Shown here: positions 1-10,427 of the stretch, piece by piece
How the letters are laid out: each line of letters begins with the position of its first letter
How positions within the stretch are numbered: position 1 is the first letter of the stretch
Source of the DNA: Streptantibioticus ferralitis
GTDB taxonomy: Bacteria > Actinomycetota > Actinomycetes > Streptomycetales > Streptomycetaceae
NCBI RefSeq assembly: GCF_029223525.1
Contig: NZ_JARHTQ010000002.1
Coordinates: 1-64,000, forward strand
Length of the DNA: 64,000 bases
Direction: 5' to 3'
Translations under genes and position numbers: made by a program
The notes under the pieces: generated by a model
Databases searched by the model: none
The model's input: only the letters and a program-made list of their open reading frames with translations
Told to the model about the DNA's origin: nothing

Positions 1-96
1 GCCGCCGCCGAACTCAACAGCCGCCCACGCAAGACGCTCGGCTGGGAAACCCCAGCCGAGCGTCTGTCTAAACTTCTCGCCACCACACGTCAGTGA
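1..96 (+). CDS. IS30-family transposase, C-terminal end (partial)
   Basis: The frame open from base 1 to a TGA at 94-96 gives about 31 residues containing LNSRPRKTLGWETPAERL. This matches the characteristic last helix of IS30-family DDE transposases (family knowledge: N-x-R-P-R-K-x-L-G-W-x-T-P). The gene begins upstream of the window, so I cannot tell whether the element is intact. The 234 bases after it hold no gene I can support and probably include the right end of the element. Confidence 0.85.
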   Translation, partial: AAAELNSRPRKTLGWETPAERLSKLLATTRQ

Positions 97-330
97 TCAC
101 GTGTTGCGACGATCCCTGGAATTCGCCGGAGCAGGGGAGGGGCCCGAAACCGTGATCCACACACCCTCAGGGAGCGAGTGGGGAGATCCGACGCAGAGGG
201 ATTCACCCTGTGCGCAGTCCGCAGCAAGCCATGAGCCAGATTGACGGTTCGCGGCGTGCGCCGATTCCTTGGGCCAAGGCGGCGATCTCCTGGAGGGATC
301 GGCGACTGACGGGAGTCGACCGACCAAGGT

Positions 331-1317
331 TCAGCTCCGCTCCCCCCTGAAGGCGTCGAGGATGCGTTCCGCGGCTAGTGTGGCCGTTAGCTCACCGTTC
401 CTGACCTGCTGTTCCAGGGCAGGGGCGAGGGACCGGACCGCCGGATCGGAGTGCAGGCGGCCCAGCAGTTCGTCGCGGACCATGGTCCAGGTCCAGTCGA
501 CCTGCTGGTCGCGGCGCCGGGCGGCGAGGCGGCCGGTGGAGTCCAGCAGAGTGCGGTGCTGCTCCAGCCGCTCCCAGACGGTGTCCAGGCCGGTCGACTC
601 CCGTGCGCTGCAACTGAGCACGGGCGGCGTCCAGAAGGCGTCCTTGCCGTGCATCAGCCGCAGCGCACCTGTCAGTTCACGCGCCGCCGCGCGGGCGTCG
701 CGTTCGTGTGGACCGTCCGCCTTGTTGACGGCGATCACGTCGGCCAGTTCCAGGACGCCCTTCTTGATGCCCTGCAACTGGTCTCCGGTGCGGGCCAGGG
801 TGAGCAGAAGGAAGGAGTCGACCATGTTCGCGACGGCTGTCTCGGACTGGCCGACGCCGACCGTCTCCACCAGTACCACGTCGTAGCCGGCGGCTTCCAT
901 CACCACGATCGACTCGCGGGTGGCCTTGGCGACACCGCCGAGCGTGCCGGCGCTGGGGGAGGGCCGGACGAAGGCCGCCGGGTCGACGGCCAGGCGCTCC
1001 ATCCGGGTCTTGTCGCCGAGGATCGAGCCGCCGGTCCGGGTGGAGGACGGGTCGACGGCGAGCACGGCCACCCGGTGCCCGAGCCCGGTCAGCAGTGTGC
1101 CGAAGGCGTCGATGAACGTCGACTTGCCCACGCCCGGTACTCCACTGATCCCGATCCGCCGGGAGTTCCCGCTGTGCGGCAGCAGCTCGGTCAGCAACTC
1201 CTGGGCAAGTGCCCGGTGCTGGGGGCGGGTGGACTCGACGAGGGTGATCGCGCGGGCGACGACCGCCCGCTTACCGTCGAGGACGCCCTTGACGTACGCG
1301 TCGAGGTCGATGGCCAT
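331..1317 (-). CDS. meaB: methylmalonyl-CoA mutase-associated GTPase MeaB
   Basis: A 328-residue G3E-family GTPase of the MeaB/ArgK type that chaperones methylmalonyl-CoA mutase: it gates adenosylcobalamin loading and protects or replaces damaged cofactor. The P-loop GVPGVGKST lies near residue 60, followed by a Mg-binding segment [18 protein letters not shown], a switch ETVGVGQSE and the guanine motif NKADG. Length is normal for the family. It is the last gene of the mutA-mutB-meaB operon, 12 bases after mutB, as in many actinobacteria. Cytoplasmic. Confidence 0.95.
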   Translation of the reverse strand: MAIDLDAYVKGVLDGKRAVVARAITLVESTRPQHRALAQELLTELLPHSGNSRRIGISGVPGVGKSTFIDAFGTLLTGLGHRVAVLAVDPSSTRTGGSILGDKTRMERLAVDPAAFVRPSPSAGTLGGVAKATRESIVVMEAAGYDVVLVETVGVGQSETAVANMVDSFLLLTLARTGDQLQGIKKGVLELADVIAVNKADGPHERDARAAARELTGALRLMHGKDAFWTPPVLSCSARESTGLDTVWERLEQHRTLLDSTGRLAARRRDQQVDWTWTMVRDELLGRLHSDPAVRSLAPALEQQVRNGELTATLAAERILDAFRGERS

Positions 1318-1329
1318 GGACTCACGGCC

Positions 1330-3507
1330 TCACAGGTCGCCGTGTCCGAGATCGGCCGCCAGCCGCGAAACCAGGTCGTGGGCGGCGTCCGGGATCACCG
1401 TGCCGGGCGGGAACACGGCCGCCGCGCCCATCTCCAGCAGCGTCGGCACGTCCTGCGGCGGGATCACTCCGCCGACCACGATCATGATGTCCGCGCGCCC
1501 CTCCTCGGCGAGTTGTTCGCGCAGCGCCGGTACGAGGGTGAGGTGCCCGGCGGCCAGCGACGACACCCCGACGATGTGCACGTCCGCCTCGACGGCCTGG
1601 CGGGCCACCTCGGCCGGGGTCTGGAACAGCGGGCCGACGTCCACGTCGAAGCCGAGGTCGGCGAAGGCGGTGGCGATCACCTTCTGCCCGCGGTCGTGGC
1701 CGTCCTGGCCCATCTTGGCGACCAGGATGCGCGGTCGGCGGCCCTCGGCCTCGGCGAAGGCGTCGACGAGACCACGGGTGCGGTCCACGGACGGGGACTC
1801 ACCTGCTTCGTTGCGGTACACACCCGAGATGGTACGGATCTGGCCCGCGTGCCGTCCGTACACCTTCTCCAGGGCGTATGAGATCTCCCCGACGGTCGCC
1901 TTCGCCCGGGCCGCGCGCACCGCCAGCTCCAGCAGGTTCCCCTCACCGCCCGCCGCCCGGGTCAGGGCGTCCAGCGCGTCCTGGCAGGCGGTCTCGTCCC
2001 GCTCCTCGCGCAGCCGCCGCAACTTGGCGATCTGCTGGGCGCGCACCGAGGAGTTGTCGACCTTGAGCACCTCGATCTGCTCGTCGGAGTCCACCCGGTA
2101 CTTGTTCACGCCGATCACCGGCTGCCGCCCGGAGTCGATGCGGGCCTGGGTGCGGGCCGCGGCCTCCTCGACCCGCAGCTTGGGGATGCCCGCGTCGATG
2201 GCCTGCGCCATGCCGCCCGCCCGCTCGACCTCCTGGATGTGCTGCCAGGCCCGGCGGGCAAGGTCGTACGTCAGCCGTTCCACGTACGCGCTGCCGCCCC
2301 ACGGGTCGATCACGCGCGTCGTGCCGGACTCCTGCTGGATCAGCAACTGGGTGTTGCGGGCGATGCGGGCGGAGAAGTCGGTGGGCAGCGCGAGCGCCTC
2401 GTCGAGGGCGTTGGTGTGCAGCGACTGGGTGTGGCCCTGGGTCGCCGCCATCGCCTCCACGCAGGTGCGCGTGACGTTGTTGAACACGTCCTGCGCGGTC
2501 AGCGACCAGCCCGAGGTCTGCGAATGAGTGCGCAGGGACAGCGACTTGGTGTTCTTCGGCTCGAACTGCTTGACCAGCTTGGCCCACAGCAGCCGGGCCG
2601 CGCGCAACTTGGCCACCTCCATGAAGAAGTTCATGCCGATCGCCCAGAAGAACGACAGCCGGGGCGCGAACGCGTCGACGTCCAGGCCCGCGTCCCGCCC
2701 GGCCCGGATGTACTCCACGCCGTCGGCGAGGGTGTAGGCCAGCTCCAGGTCGGCCGTGGCGCCCGCCTCCTGGATGTGGTAGCCGGAAATGGAGATGGAG
2801 TTGTAGCGGGGCATCCGCTGCGAGGTGAACGCGAAGATGTCGGAGATGATCCGCATCGACGGCTTCGGCGGATAGATGTAGGTGTTGCGGACCATGAACT
2901 CCTTGAGGATGTCGTTCTGGATGGTCCCGGCCAACTTCTCGGCTGGTACGCCCTGTTCCTCCGCCGCCACGATGTACAGCGCGAGCACCGGCAGCACCGC
3001 GCCGTTCATCGTCATCGACACCGTCATCCGGTCCAGCGGGATGCCGTCGAACAGCTGCCGCATGTCGTAGATCGAGTCGATCGCCACGCCCGCCATGCCG
3101 ACGTCACCGGTCACCCGCGGGTGGTCGCTGTCGTAACCGCGGTGGGTGGGCAGGTCGAAGGCGACCGACAGGCCCTTCTGACCCGCCGCCAGGTTGCGCC
3201 GGTAGAAGGCGTTGGACTCCTCGGCGGTGGAGAAGCCCGCGTACTGGCGGATCGTCCAGGGCTGGTTGACGTACATCGTCGGGTACGGGCCGCGCAGGTA
3301 GGGCGCGATGCCCGGGTAGGTGCCCAGGAAGTCCAGCCCCTCCAGGTCCTGCCCGGTGTAGAGCGGCTTGACCGTGATGCCCTCGGGCGTCTCCCAGAGC
3401 AGGTCGGCGCCGTCGGCCGCCCTCTTCACGGACGTACGCCACTCGTCGGGACCGCCGTCGGCGGCCGGGGTCCCCAGCTCGATCGCCGAGAAGTCGGGGA
3501 TGGACAT
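1330..3507 (-). CDS. mutB: methylmalonyl-CoA mutase, large (catalytic) subunit
   Basis: A 725-residue B12-dependent mutase that interconverts (R)-methylmalonyl-CoA and succinyl-CoA, linking propionate and branched-chain catabolism (and polyketide extender supply) to the TCA cycle. The N-terminal TIM-barrel domain (to about residue 560) contains the substrate-channel segment [16 protein letters not shown]. The C-terminal Rossmann-like cobalamin domain has the DxHxxG signature as [11 protein letters not shown] near residue 603, which supplies the lower axial histidine. The ATG overlaps the TGA of mutA by one base, so the subunits are translationally coupled. The gene looks intact. Confidence 0.97.
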   Translation of the reverse strand: MSIPDFSAIELGTPAADGGPDEWRTSVKRAADGADLLWETPEGITVKPLYTGQDLEGLDFLGTYPGIAPYLRGPYPTMYVNQPWTIRQYAGFSTAEESNAFYRRNLAAGQKGLSVAFDLPTHRGYDSDHPRVTGDVGMAGVAIDSIYDMRQLFDGIPLDRMTVSMTMNGAVLPVLALYIVAAEEQGVPAEKLAGTIQNDILKEFMVRNTYIYPPKPSMRIISDIFAFTSQRMPRYNSISISGYHIQEAGATADLELAYTLADGVEYIRAGRDAGLDVDAFAPRLSFFWAIGMNFFMEVAKLRAARLLWAKLVKQFEPKNTKSLSLRTHSQTSGWSLTAQDVFNNVTRTCVEAMAATQGHTQSLHTNALDEALALPTDFSARIARNTQLLIQQESGTTRVIDPWGGSAYVERLTYDLARRAWQHIQEVERAGGMAQAIDAGIPKLRVEEAAARTQARIDSGRQPVIGVNKYRVDSDEQIEVLKVDNSSVRAQQIAKLRRLREERDETACQDALDALTRAAGGEGNLLELAVRAARAKATVGEISYALEKVYGRHAGQIRTISGVYRNEAGESPSVDRTRGLVDAFAEAEGRRPRILVAKMGQDGHDRGQKVIATAFADLGFDVDVGPLFQTPAEVARQAVEADVHIVGVSSLAAGHLTLVPALREQLAEEGRADIMIVVGGVIPPQDVPTLLEMGAAAVFPPGTVIPDAAHDLVSRLAADLGHGDL

Positions 3508-5318
3508 CAGGACACTCCCATGCGGTCGAGCGTGGCGGAGAGTACGGCGATAGCGTCGCAGCCGGTGAAGACGTAGGTGTCGACCCCCGCGTACGTTGCG
3601 GGACGGCCCGCGAGGAACACGTGCCGCGCGCCCGCCGCCCGCAGCGTCTGTGCGGTGGCCTCGGCCTGTTCCTCGTACACCGCGTCACTGGAGCACAGGC
3701 AGACCTCCCGCGCCCCGCTCTCCTCCAACGTGCCCTCGGTGACGGGCTCGATGCCGCCCGCCTGGAAGAGGTTGGCGGCGAAGGCGAGCCGCGCGGTGTG
3801 CGCGGCGGCCGGGCCCAGAGCGGTCAGATGGACGCGGGGCCGGGCGCCGGTCGCGGCCAGATGGGCGTCGGAACGGGCGCGCAGCGCCTCGAACGCCTCG
3901 TCCCGCCGCACCCGGGGCAGGCCCCCGGACGGCGGCTCGGGCGCGGGCGTGCGGACGACCGGCTTCTCGGCCAGGTGCGGGAACTCGCTGACTCCGGTGA
4001 CCGGTTCACGCCGTTTGGCGAGCTTCGCGCTGCGCACGGACCAGGTGTCGGCCAGCCGATCGCGCACCATGCCGGAGCGCAGGGCAGCCGCCTGCCCGCC
4101 CGTCCGCTCGATCTCCTGGAAGAACTCCCAAGCCGCGTGCGCGATTTCGTCCGTCAACTTCTCCACGTACCAGGAGCCGCCCGCCGGGTCTATCACCCGG
4201 GACAGGTGCGACTCCTCGATGAGGATGGTGGAGGTGTTGCGGGCGATGCGGCGCGCGAACGCGTCCGGCAGACCCAGCGCGTGGTCGAAGGGCAGCACCG
4301 TCACGGCGTCGGCGCCCCCCACCCCGGCGGCCAGTGTCGCGACCGTGGTGCGCAGCATGTTCACCCACGGGTCGCGGCGCGTCATCATCACCGGCGAGGT
4401 CACGGCGTGCTGGAGCTGCGCGCCCGCCTGCGGTGCCCCGCAAGCCTCGGCCACCCGAGCCCACAGCCGGCGCGCCGCGCGCAGTTTGGCGACGGTCAGG
4501 AACTGGTCGGCGGTCGCGGCGTACCGGAACTCCAGTTGGGCACAAGCCTGCTCGACGCTCAGCCCCGCCCCGGTCAGCCCGCGCAGATAGGCGACACCCG
4601 TCGCCAGAGAGCAGCCCAGCTCCTGCGCCGCCGAACCCCCTGCCTCGTGGTACGGCAGCACGTCCACGGTCAGCGCCCGCAGCCCCGGATACCGCGCGGC
4701 GCACAGCTGGGCCAGCTCGGCCACGGGCGCGAAGTCGTACGACCGCCCGGTGCGGGCCTCGTGGCCCAGCGGGTCGGCGCCCAGGTTGCCGCGCGCCGCG
4801 TCCGCCGCGACGCCCCGTTCCTCGTACAGCCGCAGCAACCGCCGCGCGGCCGGCTCGACTTCGACACCCGCGTCCAGGACGACGGGCGCCAGGTCGAGGT
4901 AGACGCCGTCGAGGGCGCGGTCGAGCGACGGGACGGGGATGGCAGCGGACTCGCCGACGGCCAGCCACAGGGAGGTGACGCCGTTCTCCAGGTCGGCCAG
5001 GACCGAGCCGGCGTCAGCGACCGTGTGCTGCTGGCGCACGTCCCAGCCGCCGGCCGTGTTGCCCTCGGCCCGGCCGCCGCGCACGAAGGGAGCGAAGCCG
5101 GGCAGGCCGGGGTCGGGCGCGGTGTCGCGCGCGGTGTACAGAGGCAGGGTGCGCAGCCCGTCCTCCAGCGCGGTGGACAGGGCGTGCTCCGCCTCGGCGT
5201 CCGAGACTTCCTTGCCCGACTTGCGTAGAACACCCGCTACCAGGTGCTGCCACTGCTCATGTGTCGCGTCAGGGAAATCGGCTGCCAGGGAGAGCCCGTC
5301 GTCAGGCAGGACCGTCAT
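3507..5318 (-). CDS. mutA: methylmalonyl-CoA mutase, small subunit
   Basis: A 603-residue partner of MutB in the alpha-beta heterodimer. It shares the mutase barrel fold ([17 protein letters not shown] matches the large-subunit [12 protein letters not shown] segment). Its C-terminal cobalamin-like domain lacks the DxHxxG motif, as is typical of the non-catalytic subunit. It is the first gene of the operon. The start at 5318 is followed upstream by about 115 bases to the next gene, leaving room for the promoter. I see no riboswitch here, in contrast to metE. Confidence 0.95.
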   Translation of the reverse strand: MTVLPDDGLSLAADFPDATHEQWQHLVAGVLRKSGKEVSDAEAEHALSTALEDGLRTLPLYTARDTAPDPGLPGFAPFVRGGRAEGNTAGGWDVRQQHTVADAGSVLADLENGVTSLWLAVGESAAIPVPSLDRALDGVYLDLAPVVLDAGVEVEPAARRLLRLYEERGVAADAARGNLGADPLGHEARTGRSYDFAPVAELAQLCAARYPGLRALTVDVLPYHEAGGSAAQELGCSLATGVAYLRGLTGAGLSVEQACAQLEFRYAATADQFLTVAKLRAARRLWARVAEACGAPQAGAQLQHAVTSPVMMTRRDPWVNMLRTTVATLAAGVGGADAVTVLPFDHALGLPDAFARRIARNTSTILIEESHLSRVIDPAGGSWYVEKLTDEIAHAAWEFFQEIERTGGQAAALRSGMVRDRLADTWSVRSAKLAKRREPVTGVSEFPHLAEKPVVRTPAPEPPSGGLPRVRRDEAFEALRARSDAHLAATGARPRVHLTALGPAAAHTARLAFAANLFQAGGIEPVTEGTLEESGAREVCLCSSDAVYEEQAEATAQTLRAAGARHVFLAGRPATYAGVDTYVFTGCDAIAVLSATLDRMGVS

Positions 5319-5433
5319 GCCCGGATGCTAGGGCAGGTCGACAGACGAGCGGCAGGGGGCGCGGTTGTGACCTTGTTCTCGTCTCAAGCGTGAGACGTGC
5401 ACCGCGCACATGCCGGGATATGGCGCCCGGCCC

Positions 5434-6012
5434 TCACCACGGAGCGGCCGACGCGTCCGCGAGCGCTGGATGGCGCGGCGCGAGAAGGACGACCTGCGCA
5501 CGCTCGTCGGAGGGATTGCCGGGAGACGGGAAGACGGTCTGACGCCAGCCCTGACAGCGGAAGAAGACCAGCGTGGCCCGGTCGCCCGGATCGGCGGCCA
5601 CCCAGGCCCGGTCGTCCAGCGCGGGCAGCAGCAGGACGTCCAGCAGCCTCGTGCGGACACCCCTGCCCCGGGCCACGGGCGCAACCGTCAGGTCCGTGAT
5701 CTGCATCGCGTCCGCCGGCCACTGGTGCGGGAGCCAGGCGTCCGGCGCGGGATGCGCAGGAACGGGGTCCGTCGACCGCACGGCCGTACCGAAGCCGCAC
5801 AGCCGACTGCCGATGCGCGCCGTCACAGCCAGGAAGCCCGGTTTGCGGGCGTCCTGGGCGAGCCGGTCGCGCATGCCACCGATTTGCTGTTCGACGCGCT
5901 GCGGGGAGTGGCCCTGCGATGACAGACGCCGCAGATGCACGAACTCCTCGACGATCGTGAGCGCCGATTCACCGGGATAGACGGTGGTGGTGACGGCGTG
6001 GGTGACGTCCAT
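5434..6012 (-). CDS. GNAT-family N-acetyltransferase
   Basis: I chose the ATG at 6012 because GGAGGAAAC precedes it directly, giving 192 residues. Motif A, VAPVARGRGVRTRLLD (Q/R-x-x-G-x-G/A type), lies about two-thirds along and is the acetyl-CoA pyrophosphate-binding loop. The C-terminal half (VFFRCQGW) matches the usual GNAT beta6-beta7 region. Substrate unknown. It lies downstream of the remnant methylisocitrate lyase and upstream of mutA on the same strand, 115 bases away, so it could be cotranscribed, but nothing ties it functionally to the mutase. Confidence 0.8.
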   Translation of the reverse strand: MDVTHAVTTTVYPGESALTIVEEFVHLRRLSSQGHSPQRVEQQIGGMRDRLAQDARKPGFLAVTARIGSRLCGFGTAVRSTDPVPAHPAPDAWLPHQWPADAMQITDLTVAPVARGRGVRTRLLDVLLLPALDDRAWVAADPGDRATLVFFRCQGWRQTVFPSPGNPSDERAQVVLLAPRHPALADASAAPW

Positions 6013-6154
6013 GTTTCCTCCGGCGGGATGGTCGCCCATGGCGCTGTGCCGCGTCAATCGGACCCCATGTGTCCGCCTGGCGCGGCAGCGTGTCAACGAG
6101 GCGCGGGAACGGGCGTTCTTCCGGTGCACGCCGGGGAACTCGGGCGACGCGCGC

Positions 6155-6555
6155 TCCGGCGCCGTCCTCGCCGCCGACCTGGGCCTGCCCGACATCGGAC
6201 TGACCACCTCCACCGAGATCGCCGCCCGCGCCCAGCAGACCACCCGCGTCACCGATCTGCCCGTCCTCATCGACGCCGACACCGGCTTCGGCGAGCCGAT
6301 GAACGCCGCCCGTACCGTCCAGCTGATGGAGGACGCGGGCCTGGCCGGTCTCCACTTGGAGGACCAGGTCAACCCCAAGCGCTGCGGCCACCTCGACGAC
6401 AAGTCGGTCGTACCCCGCGAGGAGATGGCCCGTCGTATCCGGGCCGCCGTCGACGCCCGCCGCGACCCGGACTTCCTGCTGATGGCCCGCACCGACACCC
6501 GCGCCGTCGAGGGCCTCGGCGCGGCGATCGACCGGGCGAAGGCTTACGTCGACAC
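6155..6555 (+). pseudogene. remnant of 2-methylisocitrate lyase / PEP mutase family (PrpB-like)
   Basis: About 130 residues match the core of methylisocitrate lyases: SGAVLAADLGLPDIGLTT, then DADTGFGEPMN (Mg/substrate loop), EDQVNPKRCGHLD (the KRCGH active-site loop with the catalytic cysteine) and MARTDTRAVEGL. The first roughly 45 residues are replaced by unrelated sequence, and similarity stops abruptly after KAYVD. About half of the roughly 300-residue family length is missing, so this is a decayed gene. The following 180 bases, read on the minus strand, encode a short stretch (VLVDGVRMVAVPARDFEGLL) that may be another fragment I cannot name. Confidence 0.85.
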
Positions 6556-6736
6556 CGCGAGGAGGCCCTCGAAGTCACGTGCGGGCACGGCGACCATGCG
6601 CACGCCGTCCACCAAGACCTGCTGCGGTTCGTGCTTCACCGGCTGGCCGCCTTCGTGCCACTGTCGCGGCTGCACCGCTGGTAGACGGCGGGGGCCGGGA
6701 CGCGCGAGGCGCCCCGGCCCTTCAGGGGCGTCCGGG

Positions 6737-9055
6737 TCAGGACGGGTGCAGCTCAGCGCGAACCGTGCGGGCCGCTGCGACCAGATTCTCCAAGGAGGCA
6801 CGGGTCTCCGGCCAACCGCGGGTCTTCAGGCCGCAGTCGGGATTGACCCACAGGCGTTCGGCGGGGATGGCCTTCAGGCCGGTGCGCAGCAGATCGGCCG
6901 CCTCCACGGCGCTCGGCACGCGCGGTGAGTGGATGTCGTACACGCCGGGTCCGGCCTCACGCGGGTAGCCGTGGGCGGCCAGTTCGCAGGCCACCTGCAT
7001 GTGGGAGCGGGCGGCTTCCATGCTGATGACGTCGGCGTCGAGGTCGTCGATGGCCTGGATGATGTCGCCGAACTCGACGTAGCACATGTGGGTGTGGATC
7101 TGGGTGTCCGGGCGCACCCCGCTGGTCGTGAGCCGGAACGCCTCCGTGGCCCAGGCCAGGTAGGCGGGGCGGTCGGCGGCGCGCAGCGGCAGGGTCTCGC
7201 GCAGCGCGGGCTCGTCCACCTGGATGACCGAAGTGCCGGCCGACTCAAGGCCGTTGACCTCGTCCCGCAGGGCGAGGGCGACCTGGCGGGCGGTCTCGGC
7301 CCGGGGCTGGTCGTCGCGGACGAAGGACCAGGCGAGCATGGTGACCGGACCGGTCAGCATGCCCTTGACGGGCCGGTCGGTGAGTGACTGGGCGTACGTC
7401 GTCCAGCGCACCGTCATCGGCTCCGGCCGTGAGATGTCGCCCGCGAGGATCGGCGGGCGGACGTAGCGGGTGCCGTAGGACTGCACCCAGCCGTGCTGGG
7501 TGGCGAGGTAGCCGGTGAGCCGCTCGGCGAAGTACTGCACCATGTCGTTGCGTTCGGCCTCGCCGTGCACCAACACGTCCAGGCCGGTCTTCTCCTGGAA
7601 GGAGACCACGTCCTGGATCTCGGCCCTGATGCGTTCCTCGTAGCCGGCCGTGTCGATCCGGCCCGCCCGCAAGTCGGCGCGCGCGGTGCGCAGTTCGCCC
7701 GTCTGCGGGAAGGAGCCGACCGTGGTGGTCGGCAGCAGTGGCAGGTTGAGGTGGGCGCGCTGTGCGGCGGACCGCTGCGGGTACGGCTGGGAGCGGCGGG
7801 CATCGGCGTCCGTGACGGCGGAGGCGCGGGCCCGTACGGCGGGATCGTGGGTGATGGGAGAGCTGCTGCGGGAGGCCAGGTCGGTCCGGTTGGCGGCGAG
7901 TTCTGCGGCGATGGCGTCGGTGCCGTGGGTGAGGCCCTTGGCGAGGGTGACGACCTCGGCGGCCTTCTGGCGGGCGAAAGCGAGCCAGTGCAGGATCTGC
8001 GGCTCGATGTCCCGCTCGGCGGTCGCGTCGAGCGGGACGTGCAGCAGCGAGCAGGAGGCGGCCACGTCGACCCGGTCGGCCAGACTCAGCAGGGTGCCGA
8101 GCGTGGCCAGGGACTTCCCCAGGTCGTTGACCCAGATGTTGCGGCCGCTGACCACGCCTGCGACCAGGCGTTTGCCGGGCAGTCCGCCGACGGAGGCGAG
8201 TGCCTCCAGGTTGGCGGCCGCGGTCTCCGTGAAGTCCAGGGCGAGCCCGTCGACCGGGGCCTTGGCCAGTATCGGCAGGGCATCGCCGAGCCGGTCGAAG
8301 TAGGAGGCGACCAGCAGCTTGGGCCGGTCGGCGAGCGTGCCGAGGGTGCGGTAGGCGCGCCGGGCGGCGTTCAGTTCGGCCGGGGTGCGGTCCTGGACCA
8401 GTGCGGGCTCATCGAGCTGCACCCACTGGGCGCCCGCGGCCCGCAGGTCGGCGAGGACCTCGGCGTACACCGGCAGCAGCCGGTCCAGGAGCGTCAGCGG
8501 GTCGAAGTCGGCGGCCACGCCGGGCGCGGGCTTGGCCAGCAGGAGATAGGTGACGGGTCCGACGAGGACGGGCCGGGGCGTCAGGCCCAGGGCGAGGGCC
8601 TCCTTGAACTCCGTGACCTGCTTGGCCGAGTCGGCGGTGAACACCGTGTCCGGGCCCAACTCCGGGACGAGATAGTGGTAGTTGGTGTCGAACCACTTGG
8701 TCATCTCCAGCGGCGCCACGTCCTGGGTGCCGCGGGCCATCGGGAAGTAGCCGTCCAGGGCGCCCGCTTCGACGGCGGCGCGATGGCGTTCGGGGATCGC
8801 ACCGACCATGACGGTGGTGTCCAGGACGTGGTCGTAGTAGGAGAAGTCGCCGGTCGGTACCTCGTGGATGCCGGTTCCGGCCAGCTCCTGCCAGTTCGTC
8901 CGGCGTAGTTCGGCTGCGGTGGCGCGGAGGTCGGCGGCGGTGACGCGGCCCTTCCAGTAGCCCTCGATGGCCTTCTTCAGCTCCCGGCCCAGCCCCTGAC
9001 GGGGGTAGCCGTACACGGTGGCCCGTGCTGCCGCGGCTGCGGACTTGGTGGTCAC
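6737..9055 (-). CDS. metE: cobalamin-independent methionine synthase
   Basis: A 772-residue 5-methyltetrahydropteroyltriglutamate-homocysteine S-methyltransferase, the last step of methionine synthesis without B12. Two (beta-alpha)8 barrels: the N-terminal half from about residue 5 (ARATVYGYPRQGLGRELKKA), the catalytic C-terminal barrel from about residue 430 (LPLLPTTTVGSFPQT). The zinc ligands are visible as HTHMCY and NPDCGLKTRGW. The GTG start at 9055 follows GAAGGAGATCTCC. The frame stays open further upstream, but that stretch runs back towards the riboswitch and is not part of the family. A cobalamin riboswitch precedes it, so B12 should repress it. Confidence 0.96.
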   Translation of the reverse strand: MTTKSAAAAARATVYGYPRQGLGRELKKAIEGYWKGRVTAADLRATAAELRRTNWQELAGTGIHEVPTGDFSYYDHVLDTTVMVGAIPERHRAAVEAGALDGYFPMARGTQDVAPLEMTKWFDTNYHYLVPELGPDTVFTADSAKQVTEFKEALALGLTPRPVLVGPVTYLLLAKPAPGVAADFDPLTLLDRLLPVYAEVLADLRAAGAQWVQLDEPALVQDRTPAELNAARRAYRTLGTLADRPKLLVASYFDRLGDALPILAKAPVDGLALDFTETAAANLEALASVGGLPGKRLVAGVVSGRNIWVNDLGKSLATLGTLLSLADRVDVAASCSLLHVPLDATAERDIEPQILHWLAFARQKAAEVVTLAKGLTHGTDAIAAELAANRTDLASRSSSPITHDPAVRARASAVTDADARRSQPYPQRSAAQRAHLNLPLLPTTTVGSFPQTGELRTARADLRAGRIDTAGYEERIRAEIQDVVSFQEKTGLDVLVHGEAERNDMVQYFAERLTGYLATQHGWVQSYGTRYVRPPILAGDISRPEPMTVRWTTYAQSLTDRPVKGMLTGPVTMLAWSFVRDDQPRAETARQVALALRDEVNGLESAGTSVIQVDEPALRETLPLRAADRPAYLAWATEAFRLTTSGVRPDTQIHTHMCYVEFGDIIQAIDDLDADVISMEAARSHMQVACELAAHGYPREAGPGVYDIHSPRVPSAVEAADLLRTGLKAIPAERLWVNPDCGLKTRGWPETRASLENLVAAARTVRAELHPS

Positions 9056-9227
9056 GGAGATCTCCTTCGCGAGATGAATCCCATGAGATCCCGGAGACGG
9101 GACGAGAACGCGAAGGGGAGACGAACCGGACGGCACGACCTCGCGCGGCACAGCGCGGTCTTCCGTCTGGTGTGTACGCCGACCCGCCCTCGAGGCCACC
9201 GGGATGTCCGCACGCGAGGGTTCGCGC

Positions 9228-9430
9228 GCGGGCAGCGGGCAGGTCTTCGGACTCGCGGGCACGTCTCGTACGAGACACCTACTGGCCGTCGCTTCCCAGG
9301 CCCGGCTGGGCCCAGTGCGTATGACGGCGGTCGTTCCCGCTCACCGCTGCGGGGCAGTCCCGGATTCCCACCGGGTTCCCTCTTACGACGCTCCCGCCTG
9401 GCGGACGGGGCGAACCAGCTGCTGAGGTCA
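9228..9430 (-). promoter_or_regulatory. cobalamin riboswitch in the metE leader
   Basis: Read on the minus strand, the leader has the conserved cobalamin aptamer landmarks in order: GGGAACCCGGTGGGAATCC, then GGGACTGCCCCGCAGCGGTGA, then a variable peripheral arm, and finally GCGAGTCCGAAGACCTGCC, the classic 3' end. It ends about 170 bases before the metE start. Its expected action is to turn metE off when adenosyl- or methylcobalamin is plentiful and the B12-dependent synthase can be used. The roughly 295 bases between the aptamer and the ArsR gene show no gene; the metE promoter should lie there. Confidence 0.92.
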
Positions 9431-9725
9431 GCGTAGAGGGCCGGGCGTCGTATCGGTGGGTTTCGTCCACCATTCGGATGGTGAGGTGGGACACGCGGTC
9501 CGTGACCGCTGGACGCACTCAGGGCGGGAAGCGCCGCGGCCCAGCGCGCCGCGCCACCCCTTGGTCGCGCCCAGCGGATCGACCAGAACGCCAGCACGTT
9601 CGTTCCGTACCCGGTGAATGGTCAGCTGGCTGACCGAACCCGAGGTGCGACGAGATCAACCCTCCCATCGTTTCCCGTTGCCGTGGCCTGACGCACTGGC
9701 GGAACCGGGGGCGGAGCGGGCTTCG

Positions 9726-10109
9726 TCAGGTGGGCGATGGCGCCGTGGCGGCTGGGGGAATGGCCTTGAGGAGACGCGCGATCTCGGGGTCGCGGAGGCT
9801 GTAGCGGACGATGCGGCCGTCCTTGTCGGCCTGGACTGCGCCGGAGGCGCGGAGTAGCCGCAGTGCTTGGGAGACCGCGGTGTCGCGGATGCCGGTGGCG
9901 AGTGCCAGGTCGGAGACCGCGATGGGGCCGGCCTTGTGCACGGCGAGGAGTAGTGAGAGGCGGCCGGGGTCGGCGAGCAGGGCGAAACGCTCGGCCCAGG
10001 TGCGCACGTGCTGGGGGTCGCCGATCCCCTCGATCGCATGGCACACGGTGTGTTCGTCAATGGCGCGTTGATGCGCGCGGTCCGCAGGAACCAAGTGCAT
10101 GCGCCCCAT
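9726..10109 (-). CDS. ArsR/SmtB-family transcriptional regulator, probable metal sensor
   Basis: About 127 residues. A winged helix-turn-helix of the ArsR type fills the middle: LADPGRLSLLLAVHKAGPIAVSDLALATGIRDTAVSQALRLLRASGAVQADKDGRIVRYSLRD, quoted by its ends LADPGRL and RIVRYSLRD. The His/Cys-bearing N-terminus (AHQRAIDEHTVCHAIE) could carry metal ligands, as in several actinobacterial Ni/Co sensors; that is inference. It is transcribed away from the cobalt/nickel permease gene, separated by the second cobalamin riboswitch, which makes that permease its likely target. The start is uncertain among GTG 10115, ATG 10109 and ATG 10100. Confidence 0.85.
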   Translation of the reverse strand: MGRMHLVPADRAHQRAIDEHTVCHAIEGIGDPQHVRTWAERFALLADPGRLSLLLAVHKAGPIAVSDLALATGIRDTAVSQALRLLRASGAVQADKDGRIVRYSLRDPEIARLLKAIPPAATAPSPT

Positions 10110-10171
10110 TCTCACCGCATTTCACCTTGGTAACCAAGACACCTGCGTACCTTCGCAGACTTGTAGCCACA

Positions 10172-10379
10172 GTGGCCGGACCTCTACCGTGGTCCCGCCG
10201 TGGTGCTCGGGAAGACCGGTGACAGCCCCTGACAGGGGCTGAAGTCCGGAGCGGCCCTCGCCACTGTGATCGGGGAGTGGGCATACCTCCGCCACCAGGC
10301 GGTTGCCACTGGAGGCCTTCGGGTCGCCGGGAAGGTCGGGTACGTCGGCGTTTGACCCGTCAGCCAGGAGACCGGCCAC
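10172..10379 (+). promoter_or_regulatory. cobalamin riboswitch in the cobalt permease leader
   Basis: The landmarks on the plus strand are GGGAAGACCGGTGAC, then AAGTCCGGAGCGGCCCTCGCCACTGTGA, GCCACTGGAGGCC, GCCGGGAAGG and the 3' end AGCCAGGAGACCGG. The closing P1 helix is perfect: GTGGCCGG at 10172-10179 pairs with CCGGCCAC at 10372-10379. A self-complementary insert (CAGCCCCTGACAGGGGCTG) sits between the two halves of the conserved CCGG helix. The permease ATG is 48 bases further on. B12 should repress uptake of its own metal. Confidence 0.9.
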
Positions 10380-10427
10380 GGCACCGCACAAGTCCCCGTC
10401 CACGAGGTGCTGGAGAGGCTCCCTGAG

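Noticed and set aside
451-3576. Long plus-strand open frames opposite meaB, mutB and mutA
   Set aside because: They lie exactly antisense to well-supported genes and show the Arg/Ala/Pro-rich composition of high-GC shadows.
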